Positions 52,659 to 60,864 of a stretch of DNA of 64,000 bases are shown here, piece after piece (positions within the stretch are counted from its first letter, which is position 1; every line of letters starts with the position of its first letter). The notes beneath the pieces are model-generated. The model was not told the DNA's origin and ran no database searches. It saw nothing but the letters and a program-made list of their open reading frames with translations. The DNA comes from CBDCRK01 sp965220955. Lineage in GTDB: Bacteria; Desulfobacterota; Binatia; Bin18; CBDCRK01. Position numbers and translations under genes: made by a program. The DNA lies in contig CBDCRK010000032.1 in assembly GCA_965220955.1 (NCBI GenBank), forward strand, positions 1 to 64,000, written 5' to 3'.

Positions 52659-52869
52659 TTAGACAAGCAGGCCACCTCCATCTACAGTCAAGGTGATGGA
52701 CCCGCCGCTTCGTATCTTAGGCGCGCTATACTTCGCGGCATACAACGCGCCCCAGAAACGTGTGTCCATCCCTGGTCGCAAGACCTCACTGGAGGGTTAG
52801 ATGGGCAGGGGCAAGACCAATCCCCGAGCTACCGCCCAGAATCACAACTGTAGTGTTCAGCAGCGACAT
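52659..52869 (-). pseudogene. Short-chain dehydrogenase relic with internal deletions
   Basis: Two pieces on one strand. Piece 1 (52869-52786, 27 codons) reads SLLNTTVVILGGSSGIGLA with the NAD-binding GxxxGIG motif, then an unrelated end and TGA. Piece 2 (52769-52659) reads DTRFWGALYAAKYSAPKIRS, GGSITLT and then joins directly to VDGGGLLV, the C-terminal end of such proteins. The active-site segment (SYK) and several helices are lost. The end overlaps the upstream part of the neighbouring dehydrogenase frame. Confidence 0.65.
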
Positions 52870-52887
52870 GATCAGCCTCCCCTGCCT

Positions 52888-53649
52888 CTACTGGGCAACC
52901 ATACCACCGTCTACCACCATGGAATGTCCCGTTACAAACGAAGCCGCATCCGAACACAGCCATGCCACTGCCTCCGCAACCTCTTCAGGTTTTGCCATCC
53001 GTCCTATTGGCTCTGCTGCCAAAGCCTGCCTCTCAAATTCTGGCCTCATGGCAATGGCTCTCTCCATCATAGGTGTACGGATAGCGCCCGGACACACCGC
53101 ATTCACTCGTATCCCTGACTTGGCATACTCCAGCGCTGCTGTCTTTGTCAGTCCCACAACCCCATGTTTGCTAGCCACATAAGCCGGCATCCGCTGCCCA
53201 CCCAAAAGCCCGGCCACCGACGCCGTGTTAACAATAGCCCCACCTCCCTGCTTAAGCATCTGAGGGATTTCATACTTCATACACAGCCATACCCCCTTAA
53301 GGTTGATGGCCATGACACGATCCCAGGCCTCTTCAGTGTAGTCAGTCGTGGAAGCCATGATCCCCTCGATCCCGGCGTTGTTGTACGTACAATCGAGCCG
53401 ACCATAGGCTTCCACTGCCTTGTTAACCAGGGCTTCTACCTCGGCTGCCTTCGATACATCGGCTTTAACAAAGATGGCCTCACCCCCGGCTTTCTTGATC
53501 AGGCCTAGGGTTTCTTCGCCGCCATCGATAACCACATCGGCAACCACCACCTTGGCTCCTTCCCGAGCAAAGGCCAGGGCAGAGGCTCTGCCGATCCCCG
53601 AGCCTCCACCAGTCACCAAAGCGATTTTTCCTTGGAGAAGTTCTGCCAT
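52888..53649 (-). CDS. Short-chain dehydrogenase/reductase (SDR)
   Basis: 253 aa classical SDR. Cofactor motif TGGGSGIGRASALAFAREGA (about 13-32), Asp of VVVADV suggesting NAD(H), NNAG at about 90-93, and the catalytic Ser in NTASVAGLLGG with Tyr-x3-Lys in AYVASKHGVVG, ending FVTGHSMVVDGGMVAQ. Complete and intact, unlike the adjacent SDR relic. ATG 53649 is preferred because GGAGGA then lies six bases upstream; ATG 53655 would touch it. Substrate unknown. Confidence 0.92.
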   Translation of the reverse strand: MAELLQGKIALVTGGGSGIGRASALAFAREGAKVVVADVVIDGGEETLGLIKKAGGEAIFVKADVSKAAEVEALVNKAVEAYGRLDCTYNNAGIEGIMASTTDYTEEAWDRVMAINLKGVWLCMKYEIPQMLKQGGGAIVNTASVAGLLGGQRMPAYVASKHGVVGLTKTAALEYAKSGIRVNAVCPGAIRTPMMERAIAMRPEFERQALAAEPIGRMAKPEEVAEAVAWLCSDAASFVTGHSMVVDGGMVAQ

Positions 53650-53791
53650 AGTCATTCCTCCTTCTTTGGTATCATCATGAGTCCTAAATCTGCACCACCT
53701 ACCCCGTTAGCCGTCAAAAGGGAGAGGGAATGTTATTAGTTCTAGCGTTGAGACCTACCCTAATCCCTGCGGGAGACTACTAAGAGGCAAT

Positions 53792-54751
53792 CTAAGAAGC
53801 AAACTGCCAGTCCTGCCAGCGCAGCATCTGGGGAAGGGCACCAGGGGTCCTCCGGACAACAGCTGATATCCGGCGGGTAAACGAGCTATTGGACAGGTAT
53901 CCCTCGCTCTCAACAGATAGAATAGTGGGCAATCGGGAACCAGCTCTGGCGGCAACGCCAGGGGGAAGCAGAGCAGAGAGTTCCGCGCTGCCGGTCTCGG
54001 CCCGGCGCTGGACCAACTCCTGAGCAAGATCTGAGTCTATGCCCAGAGCGGCCTGCAACACTGCGGGACTTGCAGTGAGAAGATTGATCTGCCGCTGCGC
54101 ACCTCCATGGACAGTGAAAATCTCCCGTAGAGCCGGGCCACCTTCACCAAAAAAGAGTTGGCGGGTGACCCCATGTATAAGCACAAGCTCATCTACCGAG
54201 TCGAAGAGAGCATCTTTGGCCGCATAAGGAAGGGGAAGAGAGAGGTAGTACTCGCTCTCCGCACCGTTGAGACGTTCTAAGTCATCTGCATCTCGCCAGT
54301 CCAGAATCCCATCGGTGAGCCCCTCGGCGATCTCTTGCTCCAGTCCAAGGTTAAGAAAGGCTTGCTTCAGCACGAGTTCGTCCACTCGGTTAAGATTGAT
54401 CTTAGCGCCTTCGTCGCTTACCCGTGTCCGATATCCTCCTTCGCCAAAGTTCTCACCAAACCAGCTGCCATCTGCCCGAATCCACACGTCTGCCGGTTCG
54501 GGCTCTACTTCTACTGAGGCCTGCAGGGAGAGAAGGGTTCTTCCCTGTGACTCTGCCGCCAGAAAATGGTAGAGCGCACGGTTCAACCCGGCTCTAGCCA
54601 GGTAATAGGCCTTGACCTCCTGCTGGTATGCGTCTGCGGTCATGCCTTCGATACGCACTGACTGGCTAAGCTGTAAGGCCATGACCGTCATAATTATGAG
54701 AACCCATAGAACTATGAGCAGAATGGCTCCCCGTTCATTTTTCATTCGCAC
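53792..54751 (-). CDS. gspK: Type II secretion minor pseudopilin GspK
   Basis: 319 aa. N-terminal prepilin-like segment GAILLIVLWVLIIMTVMALQ without the usual Glu+5, as is normal for GspK. The large periplasmic domain contains the helical SAM-like part with NLNRVDELVLKQAFLNLG-type INLNRVDELVLKQAF and DGILDWRDADDLERLNGAE. GspK caps the pseudopilus tip with GspI and GspJ. Last of the four-gene cluster; separated from GspJ by 36 bases. Confidence 0.9.
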   Translation of the reverse strand: MRMKNERGAILLIVLWVLIIMTVMALQLSQSVRIEGMTADAYQQEVKAYYLARAGLNRALYHFLAAESQGRTLLSLQASVEVEPEPADVWIRADGSWFGENFGEGGYRTRVSDEGAKINLNRVDELVLKQAFLNLGLEQEIAEGLTDGILDWRDADDLERLNGAESEYYLSLPLPYAAKDALFDSVDELVLIHGVTRQLFFGEGGPALREIFTVHGGAQRQINLLTASPAVLQAALGIDSDLAQELVQRRAETGSAELSALLPPGVAARAGSRLPTILSVESEGYLSNSSFTRRISAVVRRTPGALPQMLRWQDWQFAS

Positions 54752-54787
54752 TCTCCCATTTCCTATACGGCCTGTCCGCCGCCCGGC

Positions 54788-55429
54788 TTACCGACGGAGA
54801 GTTTCCTGTGTCAGTGCGTGCACGGTAATCGGCACCACCACTTGCCAGTCTTGGCTAGGGCCCTCCATCTGTGCCTGCCAAGTCACACGTATTGCCTTAG
54901 GAAGGGTCCGCTCTTTCTTGCCACTCCACTCCTGCCGCCACTCCACCTCATCTCCCACCTTCCAGAGATACTCCCAGGAAATCTCTTTCACCCCGGTAAG
55001 GATAAGCGCCTCTTGAGAGAGCACACCCTCTCTGCCTTCGACAAGATCAATCGGAAGTACCGGCGTAGAGATGCGTACCCACAACTCCTTATTCCTTCCC
55101 CGGCCCTGCACAACATACGTAATTTTTTCAAACCCTCCAGATTCGGGCCGACTGGCAGAAGAAATAAAACTCACCTCATCTCTCTCACCAATAAAATAGA
55201 CAAACGACTCTCCTTGATCTTGGATCGGATAGGGATAGGCGGACTTAAGCTGGCGACGGATAAGGGAGAATGTCGCACGCATACGTTGGTTTGCTTCTTT
55301 CTGTTCCTCTCCCCGCTCCGCGGCTCGGATGCCCAAACGCAGCGCACCATAGATAACCACTACCATCAGAGCCATAATAGTGAGGCTGATGATCACCTCA
55401 AGAAAGGTAAACCCCGCCGGTCGCTTCAT
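54788..55429 (-). CDS. gspJ: Type II secretion minor pseudopilin GspJ
   Basis: 213 aa with a prepilin cleavage site G-FTFLEVIISLTIMALM at residues 6-22 (Glu+5 present), then the beta-rich periplasmic domain with ELWVRISTPVLPIDLVEGRE. The start overlaps the last base of the gspI stop, so the genes are co-translated. The order H-I-J-K is conserved in type II systems. Confidence 0.88.
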   Translation of the reverse strand: MKRPAGFTFLEVIISLTIMALMVVVIYGALRLGIRAAERGEEQKEANQRMRATFSLIRRQLKSAYPYPIQDQGESFVYFIGERDEVSFISSASRPESGGFEKITYVVQGRGRNKELWVRISTPVLPIDLVEGREGVLSQEALILTGVKEISWEYLWKVGDEVEWRQEWSGKKERTLPKAIRVTWQAQMEGPSQDWQVVVPITVHALTQETLRR

Positions 55430-55869
55430 TACTGTACCCTCACCATTCGTAAGCTATGCAAGACAAACTCCTGCGAGCCGCTTCCCCCCTGCCAGCGCAC
55501 ACGAACTTCAAGCTCTTTTAAGCGGATTGGAAGGAGAGTATTCTCTATGAAACGTCCCTCCTCCTCTTCTTCTGGTCTCACTTCCTGTACATAGGCAACC
55601 CAGCTATATCCATCTCCCATCTCCCCACCCTCTTCCCCGTCCTCGAGAGTCTCTCCTTCAAACAAACTGTCCATTATCTCTCGAGCATAGATAACCGCCT
55701 GGGTTCGACGAGAGGCTTTATCTACCAGGCGTAGGCTACCCCCAAAAAGCTCTATTACAGTAACAATACCAATAGAGAGCACCGAAAGGGCAACCATAAT
55801 CTCAAGAAGGGTAAAGCCTCTATGAGATCTAACCGTCAGTAACCTGCTGACCTTTGACAGCCTCCTCAC
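55429..55869 (-). CDS. gspI: Type II secretion minor pseudopilin GspI
   Basis: 146 aa. Prepilin site G-FTLLEIMVALSVLSIGIV at about 18-36 after a basic leader. Residues 65-110 include the Glu-rich loop EGETLEDGEEGGEMGDGYSW. Starts 4 bases inside gspH (ATGA overlap). Confidence 0.87.
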   Translation of the reverse strand: MRRLSKVSRLLTVRSHRGFTLLEIMVALSVLSIGIVTVIELFGGSLRLVDKASRRTQAVIYAREIMDSLFEGETLEDGEEGGEMGDGYSWVAYVQEVRPEEEEEGRFIENTLLPIRLKELEVRVRWQGGSGSQEFVLHSLRMVRVQ

Positions 55870-56348
55870 TGCGACTCTACCTCTGTTACAGTCGCTGTAC
55901 CCAGCAGTGGGTCAAGGCGAACTAGATAGCGCACAAAGGACACTCCTCGGCGTTTCTCAATTAAGACCTCTCCTCCAGAGGTCATGCCGTCCGGATAAAA
56001 GCGAAACTCCACTTTCCCCTCCTCGTCCATCCACCTTCCCTTAGCTTGTAAAAGTCCGTTTTGAGGCGGAACAGAGATAACCCCTTCCTCTTCTCTTAAC
56101 CAGTAGTTGTTCCGGTCAGGATCAACTATAAGCATCTGCTCCTTCCCGCTCCGCACCGCCTGCACTCGCTGATATTCCATGGCTGCACGAACCTGCCAGG
56201 CGGTCCGGCGCACTCCACCTGCGCTTATCCTGGTGCCCAGAGTTGGAGCTACCACTGCCAAGCCTAGACCGATAATGAGCATAACCAGGATTAGCTCAAG
56301 CAGTGTCAGCCCTGCCTGCCTCTGAGAACAATTTCCCTTTTCAACCAA
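55866..56348 (-). CDS. gspH: Type II secretion minor pseudopilin GspH
   Basis: 160 aa. Prepilin site G-LTLLELILVMLIIGLGLA (about 14-31) and the GspH/FimT-like domain with QVRAAMEYQRVQAVRSGKEQ. First gene of the cluster on this strand. The major pseudopilin gspG and the platform genes are not in the window, so the cluster is split or the rest lies beyond it; the next upstream gene is unrelated. Confidence 0.87.
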   Translation of the reverse strand: MVEKGNCSQRQAGLTLLELILVMLIIGLGLAVVAPTLGTRISAGGVRRTAWQVRAAMEYQRVQAVRSGKEQMLIVDPDRNNYWLREEEGVISVPPQNGLLQAKGRWMDEEGKVEFRFYPDGMTSGGEVLIEKRRGVSFVRYLVRLDPLLGTATVTEVESQ

Positions 56349-56450
56349 AGCCTTCTCAGCCCTATTATTAAATACCTATAGCCCTCTTTTCCCTTTGTTC
56401 ATATCCGCTCCCCATCCTCTCGGGAGTACATGGCCCTGCCGCTTGTGGCT

Positions 56451-57212
56451 TCATTTCTCTAATGGCTGATTGGCTTCCTGCGAGAAAAACAGCTCCTGGT
56501 TGCGCATTGCCACCCAATCAGTTTGCCAGCCCTTCTGTGTAAAGCCCTCCAGTACTCCCTTTCCTTGTGGGGAGAGAAAAACCATATCGATGGCCTCAAC
56601 ACTATCAAAGTATAGCTCAATAACGCGGTCGTAGGCAGGCTTGCCACCTGAAGGCCAGGTAATGGTGTGGCCAATGCGAATAGTTTCACGGCTCACTCGC
56701 CCATAGACGTGTTTGCGTAGACCGGGGAGACGACTAATACTTTTTGCTGCTTCGGTGTACCAGTCGCCAAGAGCTGTTTCCTGAGAAAGACGAAAAAAAC
56801 CAAAGAATTTTACTAAAAAATCCCGGCCGAGATAGGTGCCTGAGGTGAGGTTAAAACCTACCGGCTCAGACACCGGGAACTCTTCCTCAACTACAAACAG
56901 AGTCACCGGAAGGGTATTGCCGCCAAATCCCATATGGCTCAGTCCGTCTCCCAAATCCGCCAGCCCACCAGGAGAATTAAAACAGGTCTCAACTGCTCGT
57001 ATGCTGTCCCACCACACCTCAGCAACCCGGTAGGTCAAAAGAGTGTCCTGACGAATAAACACCGGCTGCCTGGGTAAGGCCCGGTTAATGGCATAACGGC
57101 GGATGCCTTCCATGCCTTTGGCAATAACCGTATGTGTACAAAGGTACCAGGTTTCAAATTCTGCCACCGCAAGGTGCTTGGGGACCCCAAGAAACCAGAG
57201 CACTTTAACCAT
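56451..57212 (-). CDS. Tandem EthD-like (dimeric alpha-beta barrel) protein
   Basis: 253 aa made of two ferredoxin-like alpha-beta barrel repeats of the EthD kind: VKVLWFLGVPKHLAVAEFET and RRYAINRALPRQPV in the first, VKFFGFFRLSQETALGDWYT and LRKHVYGRVSRETIRIG in the second. Such proteins are found beside degradation genes for ethers, aromatics and steroids, as accessory or decarboxylase-like proteins. The ribosome-binding site AGGAGG lies in the loop of a hairpin whose 3' arm abuts the ATG (57211-57238). Divergent from an LLM gene. Confidence 0.75.
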   Translation of the reverse strand: MVKVLWFLGVPKHLAVAEFETWYLCTHTVIAKGMEGIRRYAINRALPRQPVFIRQDTLLTYRVAEVWWDSIRAVETCFNSPGGLADLGDGLSHMGFGGNTLPVTLFVVEEEFPVSEPVGFNLTSGTYLGRDFLVKFFGFFRLSQETALGDWYTEAAKSISRLPGLRKHVYGRVSRETIRIGHTITWPSGGKPAYDRVIELYFDSVEAIDMVFLSPQGKGVLEGFTQKGWQTDWVAMRNQELFFSQEANQPLEK

Positions 57213-57238
57213 GACTCTTTGTCCTCCTAAGGAGTCAT
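57211..57238 (-). promoter_or_regulatory. Hairpin around the ribosome-binding site of the EthD-like gene
   Basis: On the mRNA strand ATGACTC (57238-57232) and GAGTCAT (57217-57211) pair over 7 bp. The 14-base loop contains AGGAGG, and the last two bases of the right arm belong to the start codon. Such a layout can hide or present the ribosome-binding site, as in RNA thermometers or protein-bound leaders. Confidence 0.5.
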
Positions 57239-57336
57239 AAATTGCAAGGAATCCTCTTCTTCTCTCAGTCTTTTTAACTCTTTACTCTCTTACTGCTTTT
57301 TTCCTATACTGGAGCCAAGCTACAAGGAGAAGAATA

Positions 57337-58257
57337 ATGAAATTTGGTTTTCACGGCATCAACCTGGGCCCACTGGCAACACCCGAGGTAGTGCGTCAGA
57401 TCGTCACTACCGCAGAAAAGCATAACCTGGACTCCATCTGGGTCGGGGATCATGTGATCAATGCTACCCAGATCTCTTCCCAATATCCCTATAGCCCCAC
57501 AGGCACTTTCCCCCTCGGGCCGTCAGAGCTGGTTCTGGAGCCCCTCATGTTTATGGCCTTCCTTGCTGGGCAGACGAGCAAGATTCAGATCGGAATAAGT
57601 GTGCTCATTGTTCCCTACCGTAACCCAGTGGTAACGGCCAAAGCAATCTCCACCCTCGACTTCCTCTCTCATGGACGGGTGATTGTTGGTGTGGGTAGCG
57701 GCTGGATGAAAGAAGAGTTCGATGCGCTCGGTGTGCCCTACGCTGAGCGAGGCAAACAGACGGATGAATATATCCAGATCTTTAAGGAGCTATGGACCAA
57801 AGAGACCCCCGGCTTTCAGGGCACTTACCATCAGTTCTCTGATATTACCTGCTATCCTCAACCCGTGCAGAAACCCTACCCACCTATCTGGGTTGGCGGC
57901 AATAGCAAGCGAGCCATGCGCCGGGCCCTGGAGCTGGGAGAGGGCTGGCAGCCGGGCTGGTCCCGGCCGGACCAACTTGCTCGTGAGCTTGAGGAATTTC
58001 GGCATGTGGCCGAAAGGATGGGAAAAGACCCTCAGAAAGTAGAGATTTCACTTCTGCGTCCGATGCAGATTCTGGACCAGAGTGCCCAGGCCCGCCGGGC
58101 ACTTATTGGCACTCCTGAGGAGATAGCCGAAGATATCCGCCAGTACCAGAAACTCGGGGTAAACCATCTGGTCTTTGCCTTTAGAACACGCAGGGCCGAG
58201 GAGGCGGTTGAAACTATCGAGCGTTTTGCCACCCAGGTGAAACCCCTGGTGGTATAG
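57337..58257 (+). CDS. LLM class F420-dependent-type oxidoreductase
   Basis: 306 aa. TIM-barrel landmarks HNLDSIWVGDHVIN (about 31-44), SHGRVIVGVGSGWMKEEFDA (about 112-131), PVQKPYPPIWVGGNSKRAMR (about 179-198). The FDA..GVP and IWVGG patterns are typical of the F420-type branch, though FMN use cannot be excluded. ATG 57337 follows AAGGAGAAGAATA. The amidohydrolase gene follows after 74 bases on the same strand, so both may serve one degradation step. Confidence 0.9.
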   Translation: MKFGFHGINLGPLATPEVVRQIVTTAEKHNLDSIWVGDHVINATQISSQYPYSPTGTFPLGPSELVLEPLMFMAFLAGQTSKIQIGISVLIVPYRNPVVTAKAISTLDFLSHGRVIVGVGSGWMKEEFDALGVPYAERGKQTDEYIQIFKELWTKETPGFQGTYHQFSDITCYPQPVQKPYPPIWVGGNSKRAMRRALELGEGWQPGWSRPDQLARELEEFRHVAERMGKDPQKVEISLLRPMQILDQSAQARRALIGTPEEIAEDIRQYQKLGVNHLVFAFRTRRAEEAVETIERFATQVKPLVV

Positions 58258-58331
58258 CCAAACTTGTGGTATGGATACCTTAGACTGCCTTTTTGTGGAA
58301 GAAGAAACATTAATCTAAAGGAGGACAAATT

Positions 58332-59441
58332 ATGGCAGATTATAAGATTATTTCCGCCGATTCCCACTTTGTGGAGCCCCCTGGTATGTGGGCTGAGCGA
58401 GTGGATAAGAAGTTTAGGGACCGTGCCCCTCACACGGTGCAGGGCTACAATGGGAAAGATGGGGAGTTCTTTGTTTGTGAGAACATCACCCCCGTCCCAG
58501 TAGCAGGATTTTTTGGCGCAGGGGTGCCCTCAAAGGACCTGCCTGAGCATAACAAAAAGGGCATGGATCAGGCCCCAGCCAGTGTGTGGGACCCAGCTGC
58601 CCGGATCAAGGACCAGGACCGCGATGGGGTGCAGGCCGAGGTGATCTACACCTCTATGGGTATGCCTCTGTACGGCCTGGATGATGCCGAGTTGAGAACT
58701 GCTTGTTTTCGGGCTTACAATGACTGGGCAGTAGAGTACTGCAGCCATGATTCCAAGCGTCTTCTTCCCCTGGGACTTATCACCCTGGAGGATATTGGAG
58801 CGGGCACGCAGGAGCTCGAACGCATTGCCAAAAACGGTATGAGAGGAGCCATGATCTGGGCCGAGCCTCCTGACGATCGGCCCTATACCCATTCTGAATA
58901 TGATCCTTTCTGGACCGCAGCCCAGGAGCTCAATATGCCCCTTTCCCTACACATTCTAACTGGCCGTAAGGGTATGGGGGTAGACTTCTTTAAGGACAAT
59001 CTGGCGCTGCAGGTTTCCACCCTGCACCACGAGGTTGAACGCTCTATAGCCGTGTTTGTCCTGGGTGGAGTGCTAGAGCGCTTTCCTAAGCTGACAATCA
59101 TCTCTGCTGAGAATGATGTGGCCTGGATGCCTTACTTTATGTGGCGGATGGATTTCTCCTACGAGCGCATTGGGGCTCTGTCCTCGGTCAAGTTGAGCAT
59201 GACGCCCAGTGAATATGTTAAGCGACAGGTTTATGCAACCTTCATCACTGAGCCGGTGTTTGTTGATGGCCTGCAGCGGTATGCGGCAAATAATGCTATG
59301 TGGTCCTCGGACTACCCGCACACTGCGGCTAGCTGGCCCCGTTCGCAGGAGTTCGTTAAGGATATTTTCAGCGGGGTGTCAGCAGAAGACACTCGTAAGA
59401 TTGTGCATGACACGGCCGAGCGTGTGTACAGGATTGGGTAA
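58332..59441 (+). CDS. ACMSD-like amidohydrolase (amidohydrolase_2)
   Basis: 369 aa TIM-barrel metal-dependent hydrolase. It starts KIISADSHFVEPPGMWAERV, where the usual HxH metal motif reads ADSH; other ligands are His in LHILTG (about 215-220), His in LHHEVERS and Asp in WSSDYPHTAASWP (about 316-328). This pattern is that of 2-amino-3-carboxymuconate semialdehyde decarboxylase and related decarboxylases. ATG 58332 follows TAAAGGAGGAC. A terminator is at 59493-59525. Substrate unknown. Confidence 0.9.
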   Translation: MADYKIISADSHFVEPPGMWAERVDKKFRDRAPHTVQGYNGKDGEFFVCENITPVPVAGFFGAGVPSKDLPEHNKKGMDQAPASVWDPAARIKDQDRDGVQAEVIYTSMGMPLYGLDDAELRTACFRAYNDWAVEYCSHDSKRLLPLGLITLEDIGAGTQELERIAKNGMRGAMIWAEPPDDRPYTHSEYDPFWTAAQELNMPLSLHILTGRKGMGVDFFKDNLALQVSTLHHEVERSIAVFVLGGVLERFPKLTIISAENDVAWMPYFMWRMDFSYERIGALSSVKLSMTPSEYVKRQVYATFITEPVFVDGLQRYAANNAMWSSDYPHTAASWPRSQEFVKDIFSGVSAEDTRKIVHDTAERVYRIG

Positions 59442-59492
59442 TCTATTATTGGAGTAGGGGCGGTTCGCGAACTGTCTCTACATTACTGATAG

Positions 59493-59525
59493 GGGGTAGG
59501 GATTAATCCCTATCCCCTTATTTTT
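59493..59525 (+). terminator. Rho-independent terminator after the amidohydrolase gene
   Basis: The palindrome TAGGGATT/AATCCCTA (59497-59512) extends with GGGG/CCCC across one bulge, then TTATTTTT. Orientation fits the plus-strand genes ending at 59441. It would also serve in part for the minus-strand esterase that ends at 59549. Confidence 0.75.
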
Positions 59526-59548
59526 GCTCTTTACTTTAGGCTGCCGCG

Positions 59549-60673
59549 CTACTGGCTTGTTTCTTCCTGAGAATCGGGCTTGGCCCCAATGCTTTCAAAC
59601 CAGGGTAAAACAATCGTCTCATTGATTGAGGAGCAATAAGCATGGCCCCAATCCGGAAGCTCATTATAGGTAACATTATATCCTAGCTTTGTCAGTAGGT
59701 CATAGGATTGCCGGGTGAATTGAACAGGAAAGATGGTGTCGTGGGCCCCGTGAACAATCAAGATGGGTACTTCTTTCCCTTGTTTCCGACGCAGCATCTC
59801 ATCTGCCGCCTGGTGTAGCTCTCCGGCTATAGGGGCAATACCGGCAAAGATATTCGCATAAACCAGACCCAAGACGTAGGTGAAGATTCCCCCATCGGAG
59901 AGACCAGAGAGATAAACCCTTTTGCGGTCTACCGCATAAGCTTCAAAGACTTCATCCAACATAACCCGGATAGAGCGCAGGTCTACTGGGGGATTCAAGG
60001 CGGACCATGTCGGGCCCACGGATTTAGGGGAAAGAAGTATATACCCCTGGCTCTTAGCTGGCCTCAGCCAGCTCAGAATGTAGTCATCCCCCCGACCATA
60101 CCCACCATGCAGGCAGACAATGAGCGGCCAGGTCTTCTGCGGGGTATAGTTCTCCGGCACATAGAGGGAGTACTGAGCACGATGGTTGGCACGCTCCTTA
60201 TGGATAAACCCCACAGGAGCCTCTACGCCCGAAGTTTTGGCTTCCAGCTCCGCAAGCAAAGGCAGGGCTTCGGGCAGTACCCAGTATTGCTGCAGAGTAG
60301 GAAGCTGGGCCCGAATCTCATACAGTAGGTACATGCCTGAGCAGAGCGCCTGCCGGGTTTGCAAGAAAATCCGTCCGAAGTCTTGTCCTTTGCTGTCGCT
60401 TACAAAGCAAGCATAGGCATCGGCAAGACAAGTAACCGCCTCAGAAAGTTTAGTGTGGAAGTCTTTAAGGGACTCGGGCGGAGAGAGAGCGGAAAGCTCG
60501 GCAGGGACAACAGAGAACATATCCCCTATGTCTTTCCGCAGTTGTTCTTGAGACTCGGCAATATGGGCAAGCTGTATATTTTCTTGTAGAGCTTCGAATG
60601 TGCGGAGGAAGTGCAGGAGTTGTTCTTCGGCCTTTTGTACTCCTTCTTTGTAACTGTCGTCTGCTGCTTCCAT
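59549..60673 (-). CDS. Alpha/beta hydrolase, PHB-depolymerase-like esterase with helical N-terminus
   Basis: 374 aa. The N-terminal 150 residues are helical without known domain. The C-terminal domain is an alpha/beta hydrolase: YSLYVPENYTPQKTWPLIVC LHGG oxyanion strand (about 173-196), nucleophile Ser in YLSGLSDGG (G-L-S-D-G), Asp in VHGAHDTIFPV and His in PDWGHAYC. The closest kind is the Esterase PHB / dienelactone-hydrolase-like group. No signal peptide, so cytoplasmic. Located 191 bases before the next LLM gene on the same strand. Confidence 0.85.
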   Translation of the reverse strand: MEAADDSYKEGVQKAEEQLLHFLRTFEALQENIQLAHIAESQEQLRKDIGDMFSVVPAELSALSPPESLKDFHTKLSEAVTCLADAYACFVSDSKGQDFGRIFLQTRQALCSGMYLLYEIRAQLPTLQQYWVLPEALPLLAELEAKTSGVEAPVGFIHKERANHRAQYSLYVPENYTPQKTWPLIVCLHGGYGRGDDYILSWLRPAKSQGYILLSPKSVGPTWSALNPPVDLRSIRVMLDEVFEAYAVDRKRVYLSGLSDGGIFTYVLGLVYANIFAGIAPIAGELHQAADEMLRRKQGKEVPILIVHGAHDTIFPVQFTRQSYDLLTKLGYNVTYNELPDWGHAYCSSINETIVLPWFESIGAKPDSQEETSQ

Positions 60674-60733
60674 CCATTCCCCCTTTTTTAGGTCTGAGCC
60701 GTGTAATGGACCACAGGATGAGGCAAGCAGGCG

Positions 60734-60768
60734 TTATTGCCCCGGGGGTCACAACCCCAGGGCAATAA
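60734..60768. repeat. Strong stem-loop between LLM and esterase genes
   Basis: TTATTGCCC (60734-60742) and GGGCAATAA (60760-60768) pair perfectly, with an inner GGGGT/ACCCC stem. No T-run on either side. It may stabilise or attenuate the mRNA of the minus-strand pair. Confidence 0.6.
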
Positions 60769-60864
60769 CCCAGTACCGCTGTGTTTATAGGACTGAGAGG
60801 CGCTAGTGCCTGTGCCGACCCACCCCCAGGCAATTACAGAGGGCAGGCATTACTTAATCCCGTC

